DNA from: an uncultured Hungatella sp.
GTDB taxonomy: Bacteria; Bacillota; Clostridia; Lachnospirales; Lachnospiraceae
DNA length: 25,418 nt
NCBI GenBank assembly: GCA_910586845.1
Contig: CAJUJV010000059.1
Coordinates: forward strand, 1 to 25,418
Direction of reading: 5' to 3'
The notes under the pieces are model-generated. The model saw only the letters and a list, made by a program, of their open reading frames with translations. It was not told the origin of the DNA and searched no databases. This document shows, in pieces, positions 14,442 to 23,374 of the stretch. Position 1 is the first letter of the stretch; the number at the start of each line of letters is the position of its first letter. The translations under genes and the position numbers were made by a program.

Positions 14442-15953
14442 ATGATAATCGGAGAATTAAAAAATAAAATAGACAGCTTATGGGAAATCTTCTGGACCGG
14501 CGGTCTCACCAACCCGCTGGATGTCATTGAGCAGATGACCTATCTCATGTTTATACGGGACCTGGATGACGCCGACAATCTTCGCCTGAAAGAAAGCGCC
14601 ATGCTGGGACTTCCCTTTGAGAGTATCTTTGCGGGGGAAGTCATGGTCGGAGACCGGAAGATTGCCGGAAATCAGCTGAAATGGAGCGTTTTTCATGATT
14701 TCCCTGCCCAGAAAATGTACACCACCATGCAGGAGTGGATATTTCCCTTTATTAAAAATCTTCATGGAAACAGAGAGAGCGCCTACGCCAAATACATGGG
14801 AGACGCGATTTTCAAGATCCCCACCCCTCTTTTGCTGGACAAGATCGTGACCGCCATGGACGAAATCTACGACCAGATGGCCCAGTTAAAAAAATCCGAT
14901 ACCCGGGGAGATGTGTATGAGTATCTCCTGTCCAAACTGGCAACTGCCGGAGTCAACGGACAGTTCCGAACCCCAAGGCATATCATCAAAATGATGGTAG
15001 AACTGGTGGACCCGAAACCGGAAGAGATCATCTGCGATCCGGCCTGCGGCACATCCGGGTTCCTGGTAGCAGCCAGCGAATATCTGAAAGAACACAAAAA
15101 GGAAGAAGTCCTGTTCAACAGGAAAAACAAAGACCATTATATGAACCACATGTTCCACGGTTTTGATATGGACCGCACCATGCTGCGGATCGGTGCCATG
15201 AACATGATGACTCACGGAGTGGATAATCCTTTTATCGAGTACAGAGACAGCCTTTCCGATCAGAATCCGGACAGGGAAAAATACAGCCTGATCCTGGCCA
15301 ATCCCCCCTTTAAGGGAAGCCTTGATTATGATATCGTATCCCTCGACCTGCTTAAGATATGCAAGACAAAGAAGACGGAGCTTCTGTTTCTGGCATTGTT
15401 TTTGAGGATGCTGAAAACAGGGGGAAGGTGCGCGTGTATCGTGCCGGACGGAGTCCTGTTCGGCTCCTCCAAAGCCCATGTGGCTATCCGAAAAGAACTG
15501 GTAGAAGAACATTGTCTGGAAGCCGTGATCTCCATGCCATCCGGAGTGTTCAAACCATACGCCGGAGTTTCCACAGCAATTTTGATATTCACAAAAACCG
15601 GGCATGGCGGAACAGACAAAGTGTGGTTTTATGACATGAGGGCAGACGGTCTCAGTCTGGACGACAAGCGAAGCCCTGTGAAAGAAAATGATATCCCGGA
15701 TATCATCGCCAGGTTTCACAATCTGGAACGGGAGTCAGAGCGCAGCCGGACAGAACAGTCCTTTTTCGTAGGGAAGGAAGAGATCTCCAGCCAGGGATAT
15801 GATCTTTCCATCAACAAATATAAAGAAGTGGAATATGTACCCGTTACATACCCTTCCACCAAAGAAATTATGGCCAACCTTCATGAACTGGAAAGGGAGA
15901 TCAGCCGGAAACTGGCGGAGTTGGATGAGATGTTGGCGGGGGAGGATAGATAG
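14442..15953 (+). CDS. hsdM: Type I restriction-modification methyltransferase subunit
   Basis: N6-adenine methyltransferase subunit, 503 residues. It works as M2S to methylate adenines in a split recognition sequence set by HsdS, and with HsdR to cut unmodified DNA. An N-terminal helical HsdM_N domain (1-140) is followed by the SAM-binding fold: motif I DPACGTSGFL (199-208) and the catalytic NPPF beginning at N287. The helix before motif I, GQFRTPRHIIKMMVELV, is also standard. The C-terminal helix (ELEREISRKLAELDEML) contacts HsdS. ATG 14442 has AGGGAG 8 bases upstream; an in-frame GTG at 14433 overlaps the previous gene and is less likely. Unusually, hsdS does not follow directly: two foreign-looking genes intervene. 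Confidence 0.95.
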   Translation: MIIGELKNKIDSLWEIFWTGGLTNPLDVIEQMTYLMFIRDLDDADNLRLKESAMLGLPFESIFAGEVMVGDRKIAGNQLKWSVFHDFPAQKMYTTMQEWIFPFIKNLHGNRESAYAKYMGDAIFKIPTPLLLDKIVTAMDEIYDQMAQLKKSDTRGDVYEYLLSKLATAGVNGQFRTPRHIIKMMVELVDPKPEEIICDPACGTSGFLVAASEYLKEHKKEEVLFNRKNKDHYMNHMFHGFDMDRTMLRIGAMNMMTHGVDNPFIEYRDSLSDQNPDREKYSLILANPPFKGSLDYDIVSLDLLKICKTKKTELLFLALFLRMLKTGGRCACIVPDGVLFGSSKAHVAIRKELVEEHCLEAVISMPSGVFKPYAGVSTAILIFTKTGHGGTDKVWFYDMRADGLSLDDKRSPVKENDIPDIIARFHNLERESERSRTEQSFFVGKEEISSQGYDLSINKYKEVEYVPVTYPSTKEIMANLHELEREISRKLAELDEMLAGEDR

Positions 15954-16384
15954 TTTTTCTTACAACCTTAGGACACAATATTTGGCAATAAGACATCAAA
16001 TACTGAACTCTTTCAATTCCGATCTCCTCTTTGCTATCTGTAAAAATAGAATATGCGGATATGGAAATGGTCAACAAGTTGTAGACGAAAAGTGTTTTAT
16101 CAGAATTCCTGTTTGCGGAACTGGGTAACAGGTGTAAAGCCAGTGACCAAATTAAAAAGTATCTAATGTGCATTTAATTTTACGTAAAATTAACAACTTT
16201 CCGAAAAGGGAGAAAAATTTTGGATAAAGCGCAGTGAGAATGTGGTACAATAACCTTATTCCTGACAGGACAGGGTTGGATACCCAGTTTAGGAGGATCG
16301 CTGTTTTCAGCAGGCGATTCATGACTTGCAAGAAAGATTTAATGAATTAAGGTTTTACCGCTATAACAGGAAGGAGGTGCCGCT
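15954..16384 (+). promoter_or_regulatory. Gap after hsdM: promoter and palindrome of the ImmA/DUF4411 module
   Basis: This 431-base gap has no gene I can support. It contains a perfect 20-bp palindrome, TTAATTTTAC and its complement (16174-16193). An extended -10 promoter, TGG-TACAAT (16243-16251), has TTGGAT at 16220-16225 as a poorly spaced -35. The leader is about 130 bases and includes an AGGAGG (near 16291) not followed by a start codon at normal distance. A short open stretch without an ATG (16293-16397; DLQERFNELRFYRYNRKEV) reads like protein and ends inside the next gene. The palindrome suggests that the ImmA/DUF4411 module is transcribed and regulated separately from hsdM. Confidence 0.5.
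16174..16193. promoter_or_regulatory. Perfect 20-bp palindrome, candidate operator
   Basis: TTAATTTTAC followed immediately by its reverse complement, with no spacer. It lies about 50 bases upstream of the -10 of the ImmA/DUF4411 promoter. It could bind the Xre-like N-terminal part of the ImmA-type protein or another dimeric regulator. Confidence 0.5.
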
Positions 16385-17554
16385 GTGGCCAGTGTAAGTG
16401 TTCATATCAAACCTGAAATAATTAGCTGGATCTTAAATACTGTTCAATTTGAAGATATCACGGGGTCTGCTATTGAATTACTGCGCAAATGGCAGACCGG
16501 CGAAAAAATTCCTACGTTTAATCAAGTTGAAGATATGAGCAAAAAAACGAAGATTCCTTTTGGCTACTTCTTTCTTGAAAAGCCGCCAATAGAGAGCTGT
16601 CCGCTTGTTGAATATCGTACTGTCGGCAGCGCCTCTATAGCAACGCCAAGCAGAAATCTCATTGATACCATTGATTTGATGACAGACATACAAGAATGGA
16701 TGGTTGAATATGTGACCGACAATGGCCAGGAGGAACTGGAATATGTGGGAAGCGCAGCGGACATTATGGATATCCCCACAGTTGTAAAAGACATCAGAAA
16801 ACGGTTGGATATAGATGTCTCTTGGTGTGCTGACAGGCAAAACCCGGAAGAGGCCTTTCGTTTTATCATAGAAAAAATAGAAGACATTCATATCCTGGTT
16901 ATGATGAGCGGTATAGTCGGAAATAACACCCGGAGAAAGCTGAATATAGATGAATTCCGGGCCTTTACTCTTGTAAATAAATTCGCGCCATTGATTTTCA
17001 TTAATTCTTGTGACAGTGATACAGGGAAATTATTTTCTATCGCACATGAACTGGTTCATGTGTGGATAGGAGAAAACAGTTTTTATAACGCAAGGAACAA
17101 TGAGTATTTCGTGGATCATGGAACAGAAAAATTTTGCAATGCCGTTGCGGCGGAATTACTAATTCCCACAGAATTATTTGAAGACAAATGGAAAAATTGC
17201 GACGGTGAAGCCGCTGAAAGAATTAATAAAACAGCAAAAATTTTTAGGTGCAGCAAATTTGTTGTAGCACGTAAGGCTTTTGACTATGGAAAGATATCCA
17301 AAGTTGTCTATGAACAAATTATAAGAGAACTGACTCTAAAATATAAAGCATGGCAGGAAAGCCAAAAAGAAAACAAGAATTCTGGTGGAGATTACTACCG
17401 AACTCAGGCAAGTAAAATGGATAGAAATTTCGTCACTGCGCTGGCAAGAAATACTTGCGAAGGAAAAACACAATATACGGAAGCTTACAGGCTTACGAAT
17501 ACAAATCGCAAGACATTTGGAAGACTTTTAGAGGAAATAGGGGGTGTTAGCTGA
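16385..17554 (+). CDS. ImmA/IrrE-family metallopeptidase with Xre-like N-terminus
   Basis: A 389-residue protein of the COG2856 type. Residues 1-62 resemble the N-terminal Xre-like region of this family (ELLRKWQTGEKIPTFNQVEDMSKKTKIPFGYFFL). Residues about 150-300 form the ImmA/IrrE zinc peptidase, with HELVH at 221-225 and a downstream glutamate helix (EKFCNAVAAELLIP). A C-terminal tail of about 60 residues (YYRTQASKMDRNFVTALARNT) is typical of the variant paired with DUF4411. In the family such peptidases cleave repressors or neutralise partner toxins. GTG start with AAGGAGGTG 5 bases upstream. Its TGA overlaps the ATG of the next gene by one base (TGATG), so the two are coupled as an antitoxin/toxin-like pair. 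Markedly richer in A and T than hsdM and hsdR. Confidence 0.88.
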   Translation: MASVSVHIKPEIISWILNTVQFEDITGSAIELLRKWQTGEKIPTFNQVEDMSKKTKIPFGYFFLEKPPIESCPLVEYRTVGSASIATPSRNLIDTIDLMTDIQEWMVEYVTDNGQEELEYVGSAADIMDIPTVVKDIRKRLDIDVSWCADRQNPEEAFRFIIEKIEDIHILVMMSGIVGNNTRRKLNIDEFRAFTLVNKFAPLIFINSCDSDTGKLFSIAHELVHVWIGENSFYNARNNEYFVDHGTEKFCNAVAAELLIPTELFEDKWKNCDGEAAERINKTAKIFRCSKFVVARKAFDYGKISKVVYEQIIRELTLKYKAWQESQKENKNSGGDYYRTQASKMDRNFVTALARNTCEGKTQYTEAYRLTNTNRKTFGRLLEEIGGVS

Positions 17555-18069
17555 TGGATGAAAAATTCTTATTAGATGCCAATACCTTCATTACTCCATT
17601 TCAAAATTATTACTCCTTTGATCTTGCCCCTGGATTCTGGAAGCAACTAAAGACTAAGTTGAAACTGAATTCCGTATATCTTTTAGATGTGGCTAAAAAT
17701 GAAATTGAGAAGGGTGAGGACGAACTATCTGAATGGTTTGACTCGGTTTCTGGTATAAACATTATTGATAGAAGAGACTCCTCGATTATTACGAAATACA
17801 CAGAGATATTAAGCTTTTTGCAAAATAGTCCGTTATATTCCGAGAAGGCGCTAAGAAACTGGTCAAATATAAATGTAGCTGACCCATGGCTTATTGCCAC
17901 ATCAAGCGTATTGGGATATACACTAGTTACCTTTGAGACTTCGGCGGGAACGATCTCTGTAAATAATCCAAGCAGTAGGCCAAAGATACCAGATATAGCA
18001 TTGAAGTTTGATGTGAAATGTGTGAATTTGTTTTATTTCATGAGGAAAATGGGGATTGTGTGGGGATAA
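17554..18069 (+). CDS. DUF4411 PIN-like protein, putative toxin nuclease
   Basis: A 171-residue protein with the DUF4411 signature: FLLDANTFITPFQNYYSFDLAPGFW at the start. It has a PIN-like acidic set: Asp8, Glu50/Glu52 in VAKNEIEKG, Asp110 in NVADPWLIATS, and Glu128 in LVTFETS. PIN domains are metal-dependent RNases and are common toxins of type II pairs. Established knowledge: DUF4411 proteins are regularly encoded with COG2856 (ImmA/IrrE) partners. Coupled to the preceding gene by a one-base overlap, and only 3 bases before hsdS, so all three are probably on one transcript. Toxicity and target are inferred, not shown. Confidence 0.85.
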   Translation: MDEKFLLDANTFITPFQNYYSFDLAPGFWKQLKTKLKLNSVYLLDVAKNEIEKGEDELSEWFDSVSGINIIDRRDSSIITKYTEILSFLQNSPLYSEKALRNWSNINVADPWLIATSSVLGYTLVTFETSAGTISVNNPSSRPKIPDIALKFDVKCVNLFYFMRKMGIVWG

Positions 18070-18072
18070 AAT

Positions 18073-19236
18073 ATGGCAAAATTAATAGAAATTACAGGGA
18101 AGGCTCTTCCAGGAGAATGGGGGAGCGATGATATTCATAACGCTGGAATACCTGTTTTAAGAACCACCAATTTTACCAATGAAGGTGTTGTTAATTATAA
18201 AAATATTGTAACCAGAATAATAACTTCTAAAAATATTGAAGAAAAATTTCTGATGTATGGTGACATTATTATTGAGAAATCTGGTGGAAGTGATAAACAA
18301 CCCGTTGGTAGAGTTGTCTTTTTTGATGGTCCTGAACATACATATCTTTTTAACAACTTTACAGGTCTATTAAGAGTTAAAGACAAAGAAAAATGGGAGC
18401 CAAAATATATATTTTATTCACTTTTCTCAAATTATAAGAAAGGTGGCACCAAGGCGTTTGAAAATAAGACAACAGGACTTCACAACTTAAAGCTGGATGA
18501 CTATGTATCAAAATATGAGGTCAGGAATATACCATTTGAAAAACAGAAAGCTATATGTATGAAGTTGGATATAGTTTCTGAGACAATTAAATTGCAACAG
18601 GAACAAATCATTAGGCTCGATGAATTAATCAAATCCCGATTTGTGGAGATGTTTGGGGATCTAAAGAAAAATGATAAAGGATGGGAAATATGTCCTTTTG
18701 CGGATTTTGCAAAAATTGATACTATTATGATTCACAATTTTAAAGGATATGAGGATTATCCACATATAGGTATTGATAGTATTGAAAAAGAAACAGGTAA
18801 TATTTTAAATTATAGAACTGTCAAAGAAGACGGCGTGATTAGCGGCAAGTATTTATTTACATCAGATCATATTATTTATAGTAAAATTCGTCCGAATTTA
18901 AATAAAGTAGCATTACCAGACTTTAAAGGCGTATGTTCAGCAGATGCATATCCTATTTTACCTAATGGAGAACGATGTAATCGAGTATTTCTTGCGTATA
19001 CTATGAGAAGTCCAGTTTTTTTGAACTATATTTTAGCATTTTCTAATAGGACCAATTTGCCAAAAGTAAACAAGATACAGGTAGAGGGATTTCACTGCCC
19101 GATGCCGGATATCGTTTTACAAGAACAGTTTGCCTCCTTCGTCCACCAGATAGATAAATTGAAACTTATATGCCAAAAAGCACTAAATGAAACCCAACTG
19201 CTATTTGACAGCCTCATGCAAAAATACTTCAGCTAA
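18073..19236 (+). CDS. hsdS: Type I restriction-modification specificity subunit
   Basis: The 387-residue subunit that sets the two half-sites recognised by the methylase and restriction complex. TRD1 is about 1-170 (GIPVLRTTNFTNEGVVNYKN... GDIIIEKSGGS...QPVGRVVFF). The central conserved helix is about 175-215 (EKQKAICMKLDIVSETIKLQQEQIIRLDELIKSRFVEMFGD). TRD2 is about 216-340 (YPHIGIDSIEKETG...IIYSKIRPNLNKVALPDFKG). The C-terminal helix repeat is LQEQFASFVHQIDKLKLICQKALNETQLLFDSLMQKYF. It begins 3 bases after the DUF4411 stop with a modest GGGGAT site, so expression is likely tied to that gene. Strikingly AT-rich, as often seen for exchanged hsdS genes. Full length, with both recognition domains. 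Confidence 0.93.
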   Translation: MAKLIEITGKALPGEWGSDDIHNAGIPVLRTTNFTNEGVVNYKNIVTRIITSKNIEEKFLMYGDIIIEKSGGSDKQPVGRVVFFDGPEHTYLFNNFTGLLRVKDKEKWEPKYIFYSLFSNYKKGGTKAFENKTTGLHNLKLDDYVSKYEVRNIPFEKQKAICMKLDIVSETIKLQQEQIIRLDELIKSRFVEMFGDLKKNDKGWEICPFADFAKIDTIMIHNFKGYEDYPHIGIDSIEKETGNILNYRTVKEDGVISGKYLFTSDHIIYSKIRPNLNKVALPDFKGVCSADAYPILPNGERCNRVFLAYTMRSPVFLNYILAFSNRTNLPKVNKIQVEGFHCPMPDIVLQEQFASFVHQIDKLKLICQKALNETQLLFDSLMQKYFS

Positions 19237-19259
19237 TACCCCACAACGGAGGACCACCC

Positions 19260-22200
19260 ATGACCAACTTCGATTTCCTAAAAAACTCCCCCCAATTCGA
19301 TTCTTTCGCCAAAGCTGCCATCTCCGCCGAAAGAATCTTACAGATCGACATAGAAGCCAGCGTGCTCAACTGCCGTCGGGCCATGGAATATGCCGTCAAA
19401 TGGATGTATTCCGTAGACAGTTCCCTGGTGATGCCCTATCAGGATACCTTGGTCTGCCTGATGAACACAGAAGAATTCCAGGAAATTGTAGACCCGGACC
19501 TTCTGAAAAGAATGCATTTCATCCGGAAACTGGGCAACAACGCGGCCCACAGCGGAAAGAAGATCACCCTGGACAAGGCAAAGCTTTGTCTGGAGAATCT
19601 CTATATATTTCTTGACTTTGTGGCATATTGTTATAGTGATAACTATGAGGAGGGCGAATTTCATCTGGAATACCTGGAAGAATCTCCAGATCCTGTCACA
19701 GAGCTTCCCCCACAATTTTCGGATATCGACTTAAAAGCCCTCATTGCGGAAAACCAGGCGTTAAAAGAGCAGCTGACAGCCAGACGCGAAGAGCAGCGCC
19801 AGGCCTATGTGCCAAGGCCTCTTGATTTGTCCGAGTACAAGACCAGAAAGATCTATATCGACACCATGCTGATGGATGCGGGCTGGATGGAGGGAAAGGA
19901 CTGGCTCAATGAGGTAAAACTTTCCGGTATGCCCAACCGGTCGGAAACAGGCTACGCGGATTATGTGCTCTATGACGACGCCCACCGGCCTCTTGCCGTC
20001 ATCGAGGCCAAGCGGACCTGCGAGGATGTGGTGAAGGGGCGTCAGCAGGCACAGTTATACGCGGATCTGCTGGAAAAACAGTATGGCCGAAGGCCGGTTA
20101 TTTTTCTGACCAATGGTTTTGACACCAGAATTGACGACGGACAATATCCGGAGCGAAAGGTATCCTCCATCTATTCCAAGCGGGACCTTGAGAAATGGTT
20201 TAACCTCCGGTCCATGAGGACAAGCCTGAGTCACGTCACGGTAGATAAAAAGATCGCCGGAAGGTATTATCAGGAGGGGGCGGTCAAGGCGGTCTGTGAC
20301 AGCCTGGGAGGGAAAAACCGCCGCAAAGCTCTCCTGGTTATGGCCACAGGGTCAGGGAAGACCAGAACCGTTATCTCCCTCTGTGATGTGCTGCTGAAAA
20401 ACGGATGGGTAAAGAATATCCTGTTTCTGGCGGACCGCAATTCCCTGGTGACACAGGCCAAGAGAAGCTTTGTCAATCTGCTTCCCCATTTGTCCGTGAC
20501 CAATCTCTGCGATGAGAAAGATAACTATCAGGCCCACGGCGTTTTTTCCACTTACCAGACCATGATGCGCTGTATCGATTCCGTGAAAGATGAAGAGGGG
20601 AAACTGTTTACCAGCGGGCATTTCGATCTGGTGATCTGCGACGAGGCCCACAGGTCCATTTATAACAAATACAAAGATATTTTTACCTATTTTGACGCTC
20701 CCCTCATAGGCCTTACGGCCACGCCCAAAGACGAGATCGACAAAAATACTTATGACGTTTTCGAGCTGGAAAACGGGGTGCCTACCTATGGCTATGATCT
20801 GGCCCAGGCGGTAAAGGACGGGTATCTGGTGGATTTCCTTTCCGTGGAGACCTCCCTGAAATTTATGGAACAGGGGATCGTCTACGATGAACTGTCTCTG
20901 GAGGACAAGGAAGCCTACGAGAACACTTTTGAAGATGAAAACGGGATTCTGCCTGAAAGGATTCAGTCTTCGGCGCTGAATTCCTGGATCTTTAATGAGG
21001 ATACCATTAAAAAGGCGCTCCACATTCTGATGACAGAAGGCCGGCGGATCAATTACGGGGAAACCCTGGGTAAGACGATTATTTTCGCGAAAAATCACGA
21101 CCACGCCGAAAAAATACTGGAGGTTTTCGGAAAAGAGTATCCTCATCTTCCGGGGTACGCCAAAGTGATCGATAATTACATGACCTATGCCCAGTCCGCC
21201 ATCGACCAGTTTTCGGAGTCTGGAAAATTGCCTCAGATCGCTATTTCCGTGGACATGCTGGATACAGGGATCGATGTGCCGGAAGTGCTGAATCTGGTAT
21301 TTTTCAAGAAAGTTATGAGCAAAGCCAAATTCTGGCAGATGATCGGTCGGGGCACACGGCTGTGTCCCGGACTTTTGGACGGGGCCGACAAGGAGAAATT
21401 TTACATCTTTGATTTCTGCGGCAATTTTGAGTTTTTCCGCATGAACAAAGAAAGAGAGACGGCTTCTAACGGGCTGGCCCTTCAGGGGGCGATTTTCAAT
21501 CTGGAATTTCGGCTCACTTATGAGCTTCAGGATATCAAATATCAGACAGAGCGGCTCATCGCTTACCGGAATGAGCTGGTGTGTCACATGAGTGAAAAGG
21601 TGAGGGAACTGAATCGTGATAATTTCGGGGTCCGCCAACATCTGAAATACGTGGAACTTTATTCGGATCGGTCGGGTTATCAGACCCTCCGCTATGAGGA
21701 TACCCTGGTGGTCCGGGAGGAGCTGGCGCCGCTGATACAGCCTGACGGGGATGAGGTCAGCGCGGTTCGGTTTGACGCCCTGATGTATGGAATCGAATTG
21801 GCCTGGCTTATGGGAAGGCGATATGGAAAAGGCCGCAGTGATCTGCTGAAAAAAGTAAACGCCATTTCCCGTGTGGCCCATATTCCGGAGATCACGGCAA
21901 AGGCGGATCTGATCAACAAGATTCTTCACACAGACTATCTGGACCAGGCAGGGATCCATGAGTGGGAACATATCCGGGAAAATCTCCGGGATCTGATGAA
22001 ATACATTCCCAAAGAGAAATCCAGATATGACACCAATTTCACGGACGATATTTTGTCCATTGACTGGAGAGATTCGGAGCTGGACAACGATGATCTGAAA
22101 AATTATAAGGCAAAGGCAGAGTTTTACGTGCGTCAGCACCAGGATGATCTTGTCATCGGGAAACTGAAAAAGAATAAACCCATGACCCCGGAGGATATAA

Positions 22201-22559
22201 AGCAGCTGGAGGCCATCCTGTGGAGCCAGCTGGGGATAAAAGAAGAGTACGAGGCAGAGTACGGCAGCAAACCTTTGGGAGAGTTCGTCCGGGAGATCGT
22301 GGGGCTGGACATGAGGGCGGCAAAAGAGGCGTTCGCGGAATACCTGAATGAGGCGAACCTGAACAGCAGACAGATCTATTTTGTCAATCAGATCGTGGAG
22401 TATGTGGCGCGCAACGGGCTGATGAAGGATCTGTCCGTGCTCCAGGAACCGCCCTTTACGGATCAGGGCAGTGTGGCGGAGATCTTTACGGATCTCAGTG
22501 TGTGGATGGGGATCCGGAAGGCGATTGACAGGATCAATGAAAACGCGAGAGTGGCGTAA
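19260..22559 (+). CDS. hsdR: Type I restriction enzyme R subunit (translocase-nuclease)
   Basis: A 1099-residue motor and nuclease that pulls DNA past the bound complex and cuts unmodified DNA. An N-terminal DUF4145-like helical domain (about 1-130) is followed by a coiled-coil linker. The PD-(D/E)xK nuclease has D234 and E249-x-K251 (LAVIEAKR) with QQAQLYAD after it. The SF2 helicase has Walker A ATGSGKT (362-368), DEAH (461-464), GLTATP (484-489) and motif VI QMIGRGTRLCPG. The C-terminal helical region binds the methylase. GGAGG lies 7 bases before the ATG and 23 bases after hsdS. All motifs are intact, so restriction is probably active. A long minus-strand open frame inside it is a shadow. 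Confidence 0.96.
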   Translation: MTNFDFLKNSPQFDSFAKAAISAERILQIDIEASVLNCRRAMEYAVKWMYSVDSSLVMPYQDTLVCLMNTEEFQEIVDPDLLKRMHFIRKLGNNAAHSGKKITLDKAKLCLENLYIFLDFVAYCYSDNYEEGEFHLEYLEESPDPVTELPPQFSDIDLKALIAENQALKEQLTARREEQRQAYVPRPLDLSEYKTRKIYIDTMLMDAGWMEGKDWLNEVKLSGMPNRSETGYADYVLYDDAHRPLAVIEAKRTCEDVVKGRQQAQLYADLLEKQYGRRPVIFLTNGFDTRIDDGQYPERKVSSIYSKRDLEKWFNLRSMRTSLSHVTVDKKIAGRYYQEGAVKAVCDSLGGKNRRKALLVMATGSGKTRTVISLCDVLLKNGWVKNILFLADRNSLVTQAKRSFVNLLPHLSVTNLCDEKDNYQAHGVFSTYQTMMRCIDSVKDEEGKLFTSGHFDLVICDEAHRSIYNKYKDIFTYFDAPLIGLTATPKDEIDKNTYDVFELENGVPTYGYDLAQAVKDGYLVDFLSVETSLKFMEQGIVYDELSLEDKEAYENTFEDENGILPERIQSSALNSWIFNEDTIKKALHILMTEGRRINYGETLGKTIIFAKNHDHAEKILEVFGKEYPHLPGYAKVIDNYMTYAQSAIDQFSESGKLPQIAISVDMLDTGIDVPEVLNLVFFKKVMSKAKFWQMIGRGTRLCPGLLDGADKEKFYIFDFCGNFEFFRMNKERETASNGLALQGAIFNLEFRLTYELQDIKYQTERLIAYRNELVCHMSEKVRELNRDNFGVRQHLKYVELYSDRSGYQTLRYEDTLVVREELAPLIQPDGDEVSAVRFDALMYGIELAWLMGRRYGKGRSDLLKKVNAISRVAHIPEITAKADLINKILHTDYLDQAGIHEWEHIRENLRDLMKYIPKEKSRYDTNFTDDILSIDWRDSELDNDDLKNYKAKAEFYVRQHQDDLVIGKLKKNKPMTPEDIKQLEAILWSQLGIKEEYEAEYGSKPLGEFVREIVGLDMRAAKEAFAEYLNEANLNSRQIYFVNQIVEYVARNGLMKDLSVLQEPPFTDQGSVAEIFTDLSVWMGIRKAIDRINENARVA

Positions 22560-22613
22560 AATTATCGCCACGGCTCTGGATTGAAACAAATAAAACCCAC
22601 AGAGGTAACTCAC

Positions 22614-23333
22614 ATGAAACTACCTGAAATGATACTGTTTGATTATGGCCAAACGCTTATCACGGAACAAAAATTTGACGGAATCAAAGGAACCGGGGCT
22701 GTTTTACAATACGCCATAAAAAATAAATATCATCTGTCGGCAGAGCAGGTTCAGGCCAAGGCAGATGAAATCAACCGGGAGACCGGAAGATTTCATCCCG
22801 ACAAAAGCCGTTTACTTCAGATCGAAATCCCCAACATCATGTTTACGCCTTATCTTTACGAATCACTGGGAATCGAGATCGCCCTGAGCAATGCGGAAAT
22901 CGATACCGTATTCTGGAATGCCGCCTCTCCGGGAACGCCCACAGAGGGTATCAAATATTTTTTGGAATATTTGAAAAACAGAGGGATCCGGGCAGGCGTG
23001 ATCAGCAATATCGTCTATGACCCCTCTGTGGTGGCGGAACGTATCAACAGACTGCTTCCGGAAAATACATTTGAATTTATCATCACTTCCAGCCATTTTA
23101 TGTTCCGCAAGCCCAATAAAAGAATCTTTAATCTGGCTTTGGAAAAAGCCGGCTTGCGGCCGGACCAGGTTTGGTATATTGGGGATCAGTATGAATGTGA
23201 TGTAAAAGGTTCCTTAAACGCTGGCCTGTTCCCGGTATGGTACACAGGAGCAAGCCATTTGCCCTGTATAGAAGATAAAAGGGTTCTCACAGTAGCCACC
23301 TGGGATGAATTAAGGTGTCGAATCGAAGAATGA
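22614..23333 (+). CDS. HAD-superfamily hydrolase
   Basis: A 239-residue cytoplasmic protein with the HAD motifs in order: I, DYGQTL (Asp10 nucleophile); II, GVISN; III, RKPNKRIF (Lys); IV, GDQYECDVKG. The helical cap lies between motifs I and II (about 20-95). In motif I the second Asp of DxDxT is Gly, as in several subfamilies that are not standard phosphatases, so the substrate and even the reaction are open. ATG 22614 with AGAGGT upstream is preferred over an in-frame TTG at 22581. It follows hsdR by 54 bases in the same direction, but nothing links it to restriction. Convergent with the MFS gene downstream. Confidence 0.85.
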   Translation: MKLPEMILFDYGQTLITEQKFDGIKGTGAVLQYAIKNKYHLSAEQVQAKADEINRETGRFHPDKSRLLQIEIPNIMFTPYLYESLGIEIALSNAEIDTVFWNAASPGTPTEGIKYFLEYLKNRGIRAGVISNIVYDPSVVAERINRLLPENTFEFIITSSHFMFRKPNKRIFNLALEKAGLRPDQVWYIGDQYECDVKGSLNAGLFPVWYTGASHLPCIEDKRVLTVATWDELRCRIEE

Positions 23334-23338
23334 CAGAG

Positions 23339-23374
23339 ATGACAGGACTCGTGCTCCTTGGATTCTCCTGTCAC
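23339..23374. terminator. Possible shared terminator between convergent genes
   Basis: TGACAGGA and its complement TCCTGTCA are 8-bp arms around an 18-19-base loop in the 37-base gap between the convergent HAD and MFS genes. Neither side has a clear T-run, so it is a weak terminator at best. Confidence 0.35.

Noticed and set aside
15954..16173. Short open frames on both strands after hsdM
   Set aside because: No ribosome sites, no recognisable families. Considered as an hsdS fragment but no TRD or conserved helix could be read.
20352..22613. 753-residue open frame on the minus strand
   Set aside because: It is antisense to hsdR, which shows all nuclease and helicase motifs in the plus frame. 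The antisense protein has no recognisable domain and no good start context.
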